Assembly: GCA_910577275.1 (NCBI GenBank) | Contig: CAJTMW010000008.1 | Coordinates: forward strand, 127,996-191,995 | Source: an uncultured Lachnospiraceae bacterium | Lineage (GTDB): Bacteria > Bacillota > Clostridia > Lachnospirales > Lachnospiraceae | Length of the DNA: 64,000 nucleotides | Reading direction: 5' to 3' | Shown here: in pieces, positions 16,030 through 25,247 of the stretch | Layout of the letters: each line of letters begins with the position of its first letter | Numbering within the stretch: position 1 is the first letter of the stretch | The notes under the pieces: generated by a model | Seen by the model: the letters and a program-made list of their open reading frames with translations, nothing else | Database searches by the model: none | Told to the model about the DNA's origin: nothing | Position numbers and translations under genes: made by a program

Positions 16030-18600
16030 ATGAGCAGTATGAAAGAAAAAACTGAAATTTATAAAAGAAACCCGTTTCCGGGAAGTTTATCGGAGGAGGA
16101 GAGTGTCAGGGAAAAGGAACACCGGAAGGTGATTCGCCGGGCAGCGGCGGAAGGGATGGTTCTGCTTGCCAACGACGGCGTGCTGCCCCTTGCCGAAAAT
16201 CAAAAGGCGGCTTTGTACGGCGGCGGAGCCAGATACACGGTTGTCGGCGGAACCGGCTCCGGGATGGTGAATTACCGCAGCGCGGTCAGCATTGAAGAAG
16301 GGCTTAAAAATGCCGGAATTGAAATCACGTCGCGGGAGTGGCTGGAGGATTATAGCAAAAAGTATGAACTGTGCAGAGAGGAATGGAAGAAGCATATTTA
16401 CGATATTTCCATTCCCGGGGATGCCGATTCGCTGTACCGGGCTCACGCGGCAAATCCTCTGGTGATGCCAAAGGGCGGGCAGATTGAAAAAATACAGGGA
16501 ACAGATACGGCAATCTATGTAATCAGCCGGATTTCCGGCGAGGGAGCGGACAGAAAAGCCGGGGCAGGGGATTACTATCTTTCCGGTCAGGAAACAGAGG
16601 AACTGGAGCGGATTTGCAGTCTTTATCCCAGGGTCGTCGTGATATTGAACACAGGCGGCGTCATTGACTTGAGCTTTATGGATGAAATGAATATAGGGGC
16701 GCTGCTTGTAATGTCCCAGGCCGGGATGGAAAGCGGGAACGCCCTTGCCGACGTGCTTACAGGGAAGGTAAATCCCTGCGGAAGGCTGACGGACAGCTGG
16801 GCGTATCATTATGAGGATTATCCTTCCAGTAAAAATTTCAGCCACAATAACGGAAATGTGATTGAGGAAAAATACGAGGACGGCATCTACGTGGGATACC
16901 GGTACTTTGACAGCTTTGGCATAAAGCCGCGGTATTGCTTCGGGTACGGCCGCTCCTACACCTCCTTTGTCATAGAGGCGGAATCTGTGGCTGTAAGGGA
17001 GAATAAAGCGGAAATTCTTTTGTCCGTCAAAAATACCGGCATGGCGGCGGGAAAAGAGGTGGTGCAGATTTACGCCTCCTGCCCCGGAACCATGCTCCAA
17101 AAGGAATTAAAGCGTCTTGTGGCATACGGAAAAACCGGTGTGATTCCGGCGGGAGGCAGCGGGAAAATTCGCCTGAAATTCGACCTTTGCCTGCTGGAGG
17201 CTTTTCACGGCGGAAAATCGGCATGGCTCATGGAAGAAGGGGAGTACTATCTGCTTGCGGGAGATTGTGCGGAAAACGTATGGCCCATCGCCAGTTTAAA
17301 CGTAAAAGAGACAGTTGAAACGGAAAAGGTTCGGGAAATCTGTCCTCTGCTGGACGCCTTAAAGGAAATTGAGCCGGATAACTCCTATCTTTTGTCAGAA
17401 AGGCAGAAGATGAAAGCAATATGCGAGGAAAAGGAGCTGCCCCAAATTGCTGTTGTCCCGGCGGCAAGAAAAGGAAGGGGCGCAGAGCCTGACGCCCCGG
17501 CAGCTTCTCCGGCAAAGCAGGCTCTTGAAAAACTGTCAACCGAGCAGAAGATACAGCTTGTGTGCGGACGCCCCAAGGAGGGAGCGGCGGAGATTATCGG
17601 AGCGGCGGCCGTGCAGGTGCCGGGAGCAGCGGGAGAGACGGTATCCCTTCAAATGCAGGACGGGGACGTGGCCGGTCTGATACTGGCTGACGGGCCTGCC
17701 GGCCTGCGCCTGCAAAAGCGTTATGAGGAAAACAAAAAGACAGGGGAAATTTATACGCTGAGCCGGTATGAAAGCCTGGAAAACCGCATATTCGGAACGG
17801 AATTTCTGCATGAAGATACCATAAAGCATTATCAATACTGCAGCGCTATTCCGGTGGGTACGCTGCTTGCGCAGACCTTTGACGCGGAGCTGATGGAGGA
17901 AATTGGAGCACTTATCGGCAGAGAAATGAAAGAATTCGGGGTGACATTGTGGCTTGCCCCTGGTATGAATATCCACAGAAATCCCCTGTGCGGAAGAAAT
18001 TTTGAATACTACTCGGAAGACCCTCTTGTGAGCGGAAAGATGGCCGCCGCAATTACGAGAGGCGTGCAGTCCCTTCCCGGTATCGGCACAACCGTCAAGC
18101 ATTTTGCCTGCAATAATCAGGAGGAAAACAGGAGAGGCGTTTCCAGCATTGTTTCCCAGAGAGCGCTTCGGGAAATTTATCTGAAAGGATTTGAAATTGC
18201 AATTAAGGAGTCGCAGCCCATGGCAATCATGACCTCTTATAATAAGGTCAACAGCGTCCACACGGCAAACAGCTACGATTTATGTACAGAGGCAGCCAGA
18301 AAGGAATGGGGATTTGAGGGAATCATCATGACGGACTGGACCACCACCAACGCCGGCGGGGGCTGTTCGGCTGCCAAATGCCTTGCGGCGGGAAACGATT
18401 TGATTATGCCGGGAACGCTTTCCGACCGGAAGGAAATTCTGGACGCTGTCCATGGCCTTGGCGCACAGTTTCTGGATATCAGATACCTGGATGAATGCGT
18501 CTTAAGAATGCTTAAGGTTATTTTTGCATCGGACGCCTGCGAAGGGGCGGAGAGCTGGCTGGCGGATAAGGAAACGGATTGTACCATGGAACAGGAATAG
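16030..18600 (+). CDS. glycoside hydrolase family 3 with swapped domain order
   Basis: Beta-glucosidase/beta-xylosidase-type enzyme, 856 aa, without a signal peptide, so intracellular. Domains run in reverse of the usual order. The GH3 C-terminal alpha/beta sandwich comes first (EGMVLLANDGVLPL near residue 40, GRLTDSWAYHYEDYPSS), then a fibronectin III-like domain, then the (alpha/beta)8 catalytic domain from about 500. The catalytic domain shows APGMNIHRNPLCGRNFEYYS, KHFACNNQE and the nucleophile Asp in IIMTDW. This permuted arrangement is known in some clostridial and ruminococcal GH3 enzymes. The ATG at 16030 is chosen for AAAGGGA upstream; 16039 is possible. Substrate is unassigned. Confidence 0.9.
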   Translation: MSSMKEKTEIYKRNPFPGSLSEEESVREKEHRKVIRRAAAEGMVLLANDGVLPLAENQKAALYGGGARYTVVGGTGSGMVNYRSAVSIEEGLKNAGIEITSREWLEDYSKKYELCREEWKKHIYDISIPGDADSLYRAHAANPLVMPKGGQIEKIQGTDTAIYVISRISGEGADRKAGAGDYYLSGQETEELERICSLYPRVVVILNTGGVIDLSFMDEMNIGALLVMSQAGMESGNALADVLTGKVNPCGRLTDSWAYHYEDYPSSKNFSHNNGNVIEEKYEDGIYVGYRYFDSFGIKPRYCFGYGRSYTSFVIEAESVAVRENKAEILLSVKNTGMAAGKEVVQIYASCPGTMLQKELKRLVAYGKTGVIPAGGSGKIRLKFDLCLLEAFHGGKSAWLMEEGEYYLLAGDCAENVWPIASLNVKETVETEKVREICPLLDALKEIEPDNSYLLSERQKMKAICEEKELPQIAVVPAARKGRGAEPDAPAASPAKQALEKLSTEQKIQLVCGRPKEGAAEIIGAAAVQVPGAAGETVSLQMQDGDVAGLILADGPAGLRLQKRYEENKKTGEIYTLSRYESLENRIFGTEFLHEDTIKHYQYCSAIPVGTLLAQTFDAELMEEIGALIGREMKEFGVTLWLAPGMNIHRNPLCGRNFEYYSEDPLVSGKMAAAITRGVQSLPGIGTTVKHFACNNQEENRRGVSSIVSQRALREIYLKGFEIAIKESQPMAIMTSYNKVNSVHTANSYDLCTEAARKEWGFEGIIMTDWTTTNAGGGCSAAKCLAAGNDLIMPGTLSDRKEILDAVHGLGAQFLDIRYLDECVLRMLKVIFASDACEGAESWLADKETDCTMEQE

Positions 18601-18611
18601 AAGGAAGCGAC

Positions 18612-19184
18612 ATGGGTAAAGGAGCCATGGCGCTGCCGGGGATGACTTGCCGTGCAGAATCAGGAGGAAGCAGGGGATTGAAAATTCGAAAAAATCTGAT
18701 AAATCTGTTATTCATTTTATTTTTAACGGCTGCAGACCAGTTTACAAAACGCCTTGCAGTCGGGGCGCTCAAGGGAAGCGAAAATATTGTGCTGATAAAA
18801 GGGATTCTTGAGCTGGAATATTTTGAGAATTTCGGGGCGGCCTTTAATTCCCTTGTGGGGAAAAGGATTTTGCTCATCCTTATGACGGTTTTGCTCAGCG
18901 CCTTTTTAATATGGAAATTATTCCGCCTGCCGGACAAAAAGAGATATACCGGGATGCGCGTCTGTCTTTGCCTGGCGGCGGGCGGTGCGCTGGGAAATCT
19001 GCTTGACAGGATTGCAAGGGGATATGTTGTGGACTTTATTTACTTTACGCCCATTAACTTTCCAAAGTTTAATTTTGCGGATATCTGTGTGACCGGCGGG
19101 GTTATTGCGCTGGGGGTGATGCTGATGTTTTATTACAGGGACGAGGAGGTTGACTTTTTGCTGAGTTTTAGGGGGAAAGGGTGA
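18612..19184 (+). CDS. lspA: lipoprotein signal peptidase (signal peptidase II)
   Basis: Membrane aspartic protease that removes lipoprotein signal peptides after lipidation. It has four hydrophobic segments. The first catalytic Asp is in GNLLDRIARGYVVDFIYF and the second in FPKFNFADICVTGG. AADQFTK near the start is the other conserved block. It begins 11 bp after the GH3 stop with AAGGA upstream and encodes 190 aa, slightly long at the N-terminus. A later start would give the usual ~160 aa. Lipoproteins at 22008, 44964 and 51124 would be clients. Confidence 0.9.
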   Translation: MGKGAMALPGMTCRAESGGSRGLKIRKNLINLLFILFLTAADQFTKRLAVGALKGSENIVLIKGILELEYFENFGAAFNSLVGKRILLILMTVLLSAFLIWKLFRLPDKKRYTGMRVCLCLAAGGALGNLLDRIARGYVVDFIYFTPINFPKFNFADICVTGGVIALGVMLMFYYRDEEVDFLLSFRGKG

Positions 19185-19227
19185 AATAAAGAAGTCAGGA
19201 AAAAAATCATAAAAAAACAGAGACAGT

Positions 19228-19283
19228 AATTGCCCGCAAAATGCAGGAACAGCTTTGTGCATTTTGCGGGCAATTTTATTTAT
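19228..19283 (+). terminator. terminator after lspA
   Basis: 18-bp perfect stem (19228-19245 with 19258-19275), 12-nt loop, followed by TTATTTATT. Confidence 0.88.
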
Positions 19284-19385
19284 TCCCGCCGAGGGCTGCG
19301 TTTTCTATAATGAATTTGAAAGAGCAGATGAACAGCTTTATCAATTTGTTTTATGGTTCGTGAAAGAAAAAGGAGGTCGAAGATT

Positions 19386-21749
19386 ATGAGGGAAAAAATA
19401 AGCTGGAACAGGGATTGGAGATTTCATGAAGGAGATATCTCCGTGCCGGTTCAGGTATATAAGGGGGCGAGTTATATGCAGGCGAAAACGGAGAGGGAAA
19501 AGACAGGTCCCGGAGCATGGCTGTATCCGGACTCCCCGGACAGTTATGAGGAGGAGGGGATGCTTCCTTCTGAAAAGTGGAAATATGTAACACTTCCCCA
19601 TGACTATATTATTGGACAGATTCCCAATGCTGAGAATAATAATGCATTAGGATATTTCAGATATGGAAATGCCTGGTATCGGAAGCATTTTACGCTGGAT
19701 GAAGCGGATAAGGACAGGAGGCTCTCCGTATATTTTGAGGGGATTGCCGTGGAATCCACCATTTATGTTAACGGCTGCCTGATAAAAAGAAATTTCTGCG
19801 GTTATACTTCTTTTGAGGTGGATATTACAGATTTTGTACGTTTTGACAGGGAAAACGTGTTGGCTGTTTATGTGGATGCTACAAGTACCCATGAGGGATG
19901 GTGGTATGAGGGAGCAGGAATTTATCGTCCTGTCTGGCTGATAAAGACGGAAAAGGTCTATATAGATTTGTGGGGAGTCTATGTAAGGCCGGTATATGAT
20001 GAAGCGGCGGGAATGTGGAATACCAGTCTGGAGGTGACTCTTTGCAATTCAGGGATACAGGACAGGAAAGTGCAGGTGATAAACAGGATATTGTCACCGG
20101 AGGGAAAATGTGTCTGCACAACTTCGGATGAGGCTGTAGTACTGGCGGGAGAAGATATTAAATGTAAAACAGATTTTACAATAAAAGAACCGTTTTTGTG
20201 GGATGTGGATAATCCGTATCAGTATACGGTGGCGACACAGGTGGAGGATGCCGGATGCCAGATAGACAGTATGCAGACCAGGTTCGGGTTTCGCACTCTG
20301 CGGTTTGACGCTGAGAAAGGGTTTTTCTTAAACGGCAGGCATGTGCTGATTAAGGGAGTATGCTGCCATCAGGATTATGGGCTTACCGGAAAGGTGCTGC
20401 CCGAGAGGGTAGCCGGATACCGGCTGAAGCTTTTAAAGGAAATGGGAGTAAACGGTTACCGTACCTCCCACTATCCGCACAGTGAGGCTGCCATGGACGC
20501 TTTGGACGAAATGGGATTTCTGGTGATGGACGAGACACGGTGGTTTTCTTCCTCTGAGGAGGGAAGGGCTCAGCTGGAAATGCTGGTAAAACGGGACAGA
20601 AACCGTCCCTCTGTTATTCTCTGGTCCATTGCAAATGAAGAACCCTTAAGCAAAACGGAGGCCGGAATAAAAATTACCCGTTCCCTGCGAACACTGGTGA
20701 AACGGATGGACCCGGACAGACCGGTCACCGCGGCAATCTCCACGGACCCGCTTCATGCGCCGGCGGCCGGGGAGCTGGACGTGTTGGGCATCAACTATAA
20801 TTTGGAGCAATATGATGAGATTCACAGAAAGTTTCCCGCCCTTCCCATTGTAGCGTCGGAATGCTGCGCCACAGGAACGACCCGGGGATGGTATGGACAG
20901 GACGATGAGAGCAGGGGCTATCTTTATGGGTATGACAGAGACACCAATGAATGGTTCAGAGGAAGGGAACATACATGGCGTTTCCTTACACAAAGACCCT
21001 ACGTTATGGGATGTTTCCAGTGGGCGGGAATCGAGCACAGGGGAGAAACCATCTGGCCAAGGCTTTGCTCGCAGTCCGGGGCAATTGATTTGTATCTGCA
21101 GAAAAAGGATGCGTTTTATCAAAATCAGTCTCACTGGTGCGACAATCCTATGATTCATCTTTTGCCGCACTGGAACTGGGGAGGGCAGGAGGAAGAAGAA
21201 ATTCTGGTATATGCCTATACAAACTGTGAGGAGGCGGAACTTTTCTTAAATGGAAGAAGTCTGGGAAGACAGGAAATTGCCAGACCGGGACATGGAGAAT
21301 GGCGGGTTCCCTATGAGGCGGGAAAGCTGTATGTGAAAGGCTTTCGGGAAGGTAAATGTGCGGCAGAGGATATGCGGGAGACTACGGGGAAGGCCGTCAG
21401 GTTAAAGCTCCATGTGGACGAGGGAGAGCAAATTTGGGCGGACGGCGCGGACGTGGCGATTCTGAGCTGTTATTGCGTGGATGAAAAGGGAAGGGAAGTG
21501 CCGGATGCTTCTTTCGAGATTTCCTTTGAGTCGGAGGGACCGGGAAAAATCGAGGCTACAGGCTCAGATGTCAGCGACCATATACCGCCGGCTTTTCCGG
21601 TGCGTCGGATGAGGGCCGGACGGTGCTCCATCCTCGTGAGAGCCGGAGAGGAAGCGGGAGAAATCAAAATTCGCGCCAGGGCGGAAGGACTTCTTCCCGG
21701 GTGTGCGAAAGTGATGTCGTGCGATTGCCGGGAAATCCTTAAGTCTTGA
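19386..21749 (+). CDS. glycoside hydrolase family 2 (beta-galactosidase-like)
   Basis: Retaining glycosidase of 787 aa with the GH2 layout: N-terminal sugar-binding jelly roll (LPHDYIIGQ, WYRKHFTL, EGIAVESTIYVNG), immunoglobulin-like domain, and TIM barrel with GVCCHQDYG, YRTSHYPHS, the acid/base Glu in SIANEE and the nucleophile Glu in IVASECC. A C-terminal domain with beta-galactosidase-like NGRSLG follows. There is no signal peptide, so it acts in the cytosol on imported oligosaccharides. AAAGGAGG precedes the ATG at 19386. Beta-galactosidase is likely, but beta-glucuronidase or another GH2 activity is possible. Confidence 0.9.
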   Translation: MREKISWNRDWRFHEGDISVPVQVYKGASYMQAKTEREKTGPGAWLYPDSPDSYEEEGMLPSEKWKYVTLPHDYIIGQIPNAENNNALGYFRYGNAWYRKHFTLDEADKDRRLSVYFEGIAVESTIYVNGCLIKRNFCGYTSFEVDITDFVRFDRENVLAVYVDATSTHEGWWYEGAGIYRPVWLIKTEKVYIDLWGVYVRPVYDEAAGMWNTSLEVTLCNSGIQDRKVQVINRILSPEGKCVCTTSDEAVVLAGEDIKCKTDFTIKEPFLWDVDNPYQYTVATQVEDAGCQIDSMQTRFGFRTLRFDAEKGFFLNGRHVLIKGVCCHQDYGLTGKVLPERVAGYRLKLLKEMGVNGYRTSHYPHSEAAMDALDEMGFLVMDETRWFSSSEEGRAQLEMLVKRDRNRPSVILWSIANEEPLSKTEAGIKITRSLRTLVKRMDPDRPVTAAISTDPLHAPAAGELDVLGINYNLEQYDEIHRKFPALPIVASECCATGTTRGWYGQDDESRGYLYGYDRDTNEWFRGREHTWRFLTQRPYVMGCFQWAGIEHRGETIWPRLCSQSGAIDLYLQKKDAFYQNQSHWCDNPMIHLLPHWNWGGQEEEEILVYAYTNCEEAELFLNGRSLGRQEIARPGHGEWRVPYEAGKLYVKGFREGKCAAEDMRETTGKAVRLKLHVDEGEQIWADGADVAILSCYCVDEKGREVPDASFEISFESEGPGKIEATGSDVSDHIPPAFPVRRMRAGRCSILVRAGEEAGEIKIRARAEGLLPGCAKVMSCDCREILKS

Positions 21750-21842
21750 CAAAATCACAATAAAAGATATAAATATATAGAAAAAATATTCGAAATGCCG
21801 ACTAAAATGCGAAAAATATTCCTGTGATGACAAAACATGTAC

Positions 21843-21906
21843 AGCAATTTTGTCTATATATTAAACAGGTTTATGTATTTTAAACAGAGCGGGAAACAGG
21901 TATAGT
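21843..21906 (+). promoter_or_regulatory. activator site and promoter of the ABC importer operon
   Basis: A 27-bp element (21843-21869: AGCAATTTTGT, then C, TATATAT, TA, AACAGG) lies 31 bp upstream of a -10 box TATAGT (21901-21906). The -35 region is poor (TTTTAA). The same element recurs at 27509 with the same 31-bp distance to its -10. A weak -35 with an upstream element fits an activator-dependent promoter. Confidence 0.75.
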
Positions 21907-22007
21907 GATAGCACAGGCCGGTAATGGAAACTAGAATTATAATTCTGATATTTTACCTGAGAGGAAAACGAAAGAAAAAGTTGTTTTTTAAAAGAAAGGA
22001 GAAAAGT

Positions 22008-23396
22008 ATGAAAAAGTCAATAGCGATTTTGCTGACAGGAATGTTGATGGCAGGGCTGCTGTCAGGCTGCGGAGGAGGAGCGGATAGTTCCCCTGAGGAT
22101 GCTGGAACGGACACGGCGCCTGTAGCTGTGGCAGAAGCGGAAAAGGAGCCGGAGGCTGATGCCGGAACAGTGAAGGAAGCGGACGCGGTTTCTGCTGCTT
22201 CAGGTTCTATAGAGGTGGAGGTTACCTTTACTGACCAGGATTTGGAGAAGTTTCAGGCAATTGTAGATGGTTTCGTGGCAGAAAGCGGAATCAATGTGGA
22301 GCTGGTTGCACCGGGCGCAGACTATGAAACGGTAATGAAGACAAGAATGGCGTCGGGAGACCTTCCAGATGTATGGGAGACCCATGGATGGTCTGTGATG
22401 CGTTATTCTGAATATTTACGTCCCTTAAATGACCAGCCCTGGTTTGACAAAATCGACCCTGCAGCAATGGGTGTAGTGGAGGCTTCTGACGGCAATATTT
22501 ATGTTCTTCCGGTTTCCCAGGTGGTATCCGGCGTGATTTACAATGCAGATACTCTTAAGGAGGCAGGAGTGAATCCTGAGGATATCCGTACACTGGAGGA
22601 TTTCGAAGCCACTTGTGAGAAAATTAAAGCTTTAGGAAAAACTCCGATTCATATTGGCGGAAAGGACAGCGGAAATGCGGCAGGCTTTCTTGGCTCTATT
22701 GCGCCGGCAATGCTTACGGACGAGGGCTGTATCTATCCTAACGGAGACGAATTAAAGAACGGAACCTTTGACTGGGAACAGTATGGCACACCGGTAATGC
22801 AGAAAATTGCGGATTATGTAAATAACGGTTATATCAATGTGGACTTTACTACGGCGGATACCAAGACAATGCAGACTGCTCTGGGAGCCGGAGACTGCGG
22901 TTTTGTATTCCGTAATACGCCGAATATTGTAAATGCAAGAAATTATGTGGAAGGCTGTAATGTAGGTATTATCCCTATTCCCTCATCCACAGAGGAAGGA
23001 AAATCTTCTTTCAGAATCGGTGAAGGGACATGTCTTGGAATCTGGAAGGATACAGAAAATTATGATGCGGCGGCGGCATTTCTGGAATATTTAGCCCGCC
23101 CGGAGGTTGCAAAAGCAATTTGCCTGATTAATGGCTCCGTGCCGGCGTTGGTAGATGTGAACGTGGACGACGACTATGCGGTGACCGCTTTCCATACGGC
23201 TCAGCAACAGTTCGACGGCGACCTGTATTACGATAATATATTTGACAGAGAATATTTCCCCAGCGGAATGTGGGGAGTAATGGCAGACTCGGTGACAGAA
23301 GTGGTTATGGACCCGACGGAAGCAGGCGTTGCCTCCAGTGTGAAGATTCTTGAGGAAAATTATCTGGAGAAGTATGCGGAAGCAAAGGCACAGTAG
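22008..23396 (+). CDS. sugar ABC transporter substrate-binding lipoprotein
   Basis: Extracellular solute-binding protein of the carbohydrate type (family 1), 462 aa. The signal peptide ends in lipobox LLSGC, followed by an Ala/Glu/Asp-rich linker. It captures an oligosaccharide or glycoside for the two permeases encoded next. The ATG at 22008 has AAAGGAG upstream; the open frame extends further upstream but without signal-peptide character. No ATPase gene is present, so the importer probably uses a shared MsmK/UgpC-type ATPase encoded elsewhere. Confidence 0.92.
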   Translation: MKKSIAILLTGMLMAGLLSGCGGGADSSPEDAGTDTAPVAVAEAEKEPEADAGTVKEADAVSAASGSIEVEVTFTDQDLEKFQAIVDGFVAESGINVELVAPGADYETVMKTRMASGDLPDVWETHGWSVMRYSEYLRPLNDQPWFDKIDPAAMGVVEASDGNIYVLPVSQVVSGVIYNADTLKEAGVNPEDIRTLEDFEATCEKIKALGKTPIHIGGKDSGNAAGFLGSIAPAMLTDEGCIYPNGDELKNGTFDWEQYGTPVMQKIADYVNNGYINVDFTTADTKTMQTALGAGDCGFVFRNTPNIVNARNYVEGCNVGIIPIPSSTEEGKSSFRIGEGTCLGIWKDTENYDAAAAFLEYLARPEVAKAICLINGSVPALVDVNVDDDYAVTAFHTAQQQFDGDLYYDNIFDREYFPSGMWGVMADSVTEVVMDPTEAGVASSVKILEENYLEKYAEAKAQ

Positions 23397-23418
23397 GATG
23401 ACCTGAAAAATAAAATAG

Positions 23419-23457
23419 CCCCGGCATTCGTAACCTTGTGATGCCGGGGTTTTTATT
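23419..23457 (+). terminator. internal attenuator between binding protein and permease
   Basis: CCCCGGCAT stem (23419-23427 and 23441-23449) with 13-nt loop and TTTTTATT tail, between the binding-protein stop and the permease RBS. Such partial terminators make the binding protein more abundant than the permeases. Confidence 0.85.
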
Positions 23458-23473
23458 CCACGGAGGTGAACGA

Positions 23474-24343
23474 TTGAAAAAAAGAAACAGACAAATGAAT
23501 TTATTTTACATTCCGGCGGTTGCTCTGATGGCGTTGTTTGTCGTTTATCCGTTTTTCCGGGCCATTTTGATATCCTTCTGTAAATGGAACGGCTATTCCG
23601 AAAACATACGGTTTGTAGGGCTGGACAATTATATTTACATGATGACTGACAGAAAATTCTGGAATGCTTTTGGAAATACCCTGCTTTATGGATTTGGTTC
23701 TACCTTTCTTCAGAATGTGTTCGGACTGGCATTTGCATTGCTGGTCAATTCCAGATTTAAAGGAAACAAGATTGTCAGAACAGTGGTGTATATGCCAATT
23801 ATGATTTCCAGTCTGATTATGGGCTATATTATGTATTATTTTCTGGTTTTTGACAACGGCGTACTCAACGATATCATCGGATGGTTCGGGAAGGAGCCTC
23901 AAAACTGGCTGGGAAATCCGGTGGTGGGGCGGGTGGCCATTACGCTGATTAATTCCTGGCAGTATGTGGGAAACAGCATGATAATTTACCTGGCAGGCCT
24001 GCAGAATATTCCCCAGATGTATTATGAGGCGGCGACCATTGATGGCGCGGGGAAATGGGCCAGCTTCAAAAGGATTACCATGCCGCTTTTGGTACCGTCC
24101 ATTTCATCGGCTGTGATTTTAAATCTGATTGGCGGTCTGAAGCTGTATGATTTGGTGGTATCTCTCACCAATGGCGGTCCGGGCTATACCACTCACTCGG
24201 TTATGTCTTATATCAGCAATCAGTATTTTACGCAGGAAAAGGCAGGTTATTCAGCGGCAATAGGAATTTTTATCTTTCTGTTTATTGTGTTGGTATCCGC
24301 CATAGGGAATCACTATTTTGCAGGAAAGGAAGTGGATATGTAG
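23474..24343 (+). CDS. sugar ABC transporter permease, MalF type
   Basis: First transmembrane subunit of the importer (289 aa), with six hydrophobic segments and the cytoplasmic EAA loop YEAATIDGAGKWASFKRITM that docks the ATPase. The TTG at 23474 is chosen because GGAGGTGA sits just upstream; an ATG at 23438 would place 12 extra residues across the terminator stem. The stop TAG abuts the next ATG. Confidence 0.92.
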   Translation: MKKRNRQMNLFYIPAVALMALFVVYPFFRAILISFCKWNGYSENIRFVGLDNYIYMMTDRKFWNAFGNTLLYGFGSTFLQNVFGLAFALLVNSRFKGNKIVRTVVYMPIMISSLIMGYIMYYFLVFDNGVLNDIIGWFGKEPQNWLGNPVVGRVAITLINSWQYVGNSMIIYLAGLQNIPQMYYEAATIDGAGKWASFKRITMPLLVPSISSAVILNLIGGLKLYDLVVSLTNGGPGYTTHSVMSYISNQYFTQEKAGYSAAIGIFIFLFIVLVSAIGNHYFAGKEVDM

Positions 24344-25189
24344 ATGAAAATAAAGAAAACAAAGAACAGATACCTGCATCGCTCCAACTGGTGGAAATAT
24401 CTGCTCAGCGTTGTTATCGTAGGAATTTACCTGCTTCCGATTTTTGTAATTGTCGTCACTTCCTTAAAGCCTGTGACAGATAATTCCTCAAGGCTGGCGC
24501 TTCCGGAAGTGATTTACTGGGGAAACTACCTGAAAGCGTTTAATGCGGGCGGTCTTCTGAATGCAATTAAAAATACCATGATTATTACTTTTTTCGTGGT
24601 AGTAATTGAAGTATTTGCAGGATGTATGGGAGCGTATCCGCTGGCAAGGAACCGCTCCCGGCTGAACAAGGTGGTAAAGGCGTTGATTATGGGAGTAATG
24701 ATGGTTCCGGGTCTGTCTATTGTGGTAGGTGTATATTCCACACTGGTAAATCTTCATGCAATATCCACCTACTGGGGAATTATCATTGTGACGGCTGCAT
24801 TTGGCCTGCCCCTCTCCATTTACCTGTATTCTAATTTTATCTCATCGATTCCAGGGACTCTGGATGAGGCGGCGGCTATCGACGGCGCAGGAGCGGCACA
24901 GACCTTTTTACACATTATTCTTCCGCAGCTCAAACCGGTAACCGTGTCCGTAATTATTATGAAAGGCGTAGGGGCGTGGAATGAATATGGTTATTCCCTC
25001 TATATTCTGCAAAAACCGCAGATGTATAATATCACGCTGACCATTAAGCAGTTCTTTGCAGAAAGTATGAATGATTTGAATGCGGCGGCGGCCGGAGCGG
25101 TTCTTGGAATCCTGCCGGTTATCGTTATTTATCTGTTCCTGCAAAAATATTTTATTCAGGGCTCTCTGGACAGTGCGGTTAAGGGGTAG
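24344..25189 (+). CDS. sugar ABC transporter permease, MalG type
   Basis: Second permease (281 aa), with six membrane segments and the EAA loop DEAAAIDGAGAAQTFLHIIL. It starts at the base following the stop of the first permease, so it is translationally coupled. Confidence 0.93.
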   Translation: MKIKKTKNRYLHRSNWWKYLLSVVIVGIYLLPIFVIVVTSLKPVTDNSSRLALPEVIYWGNYLKAFNAGGLLNAIKNTMIITFFVVVIEVFAGCMGAYPLARNRSRLNKVVKALIMGVMMVPGLSIVVGVYSTLVNLHAISTYWGIIIVTAAFGLPLSIYLYSNFISSIPGTLDEAAAIDGAGAAQTFLHIILPQLKPVTVSVIIMKGVGAWNEYGYSLYILQKPQMYNITLTIKQFFAESMNDLNAAAAGAVLGILPVIVIYLFLQKYFIQGSLDSAVKG

Positions 25190-25247
25190 ATAACAAAGTA
25201 AACAGAAAATAAAACAATGCCGGTTGGCGGAAGAAGGAGGAGAAAAC

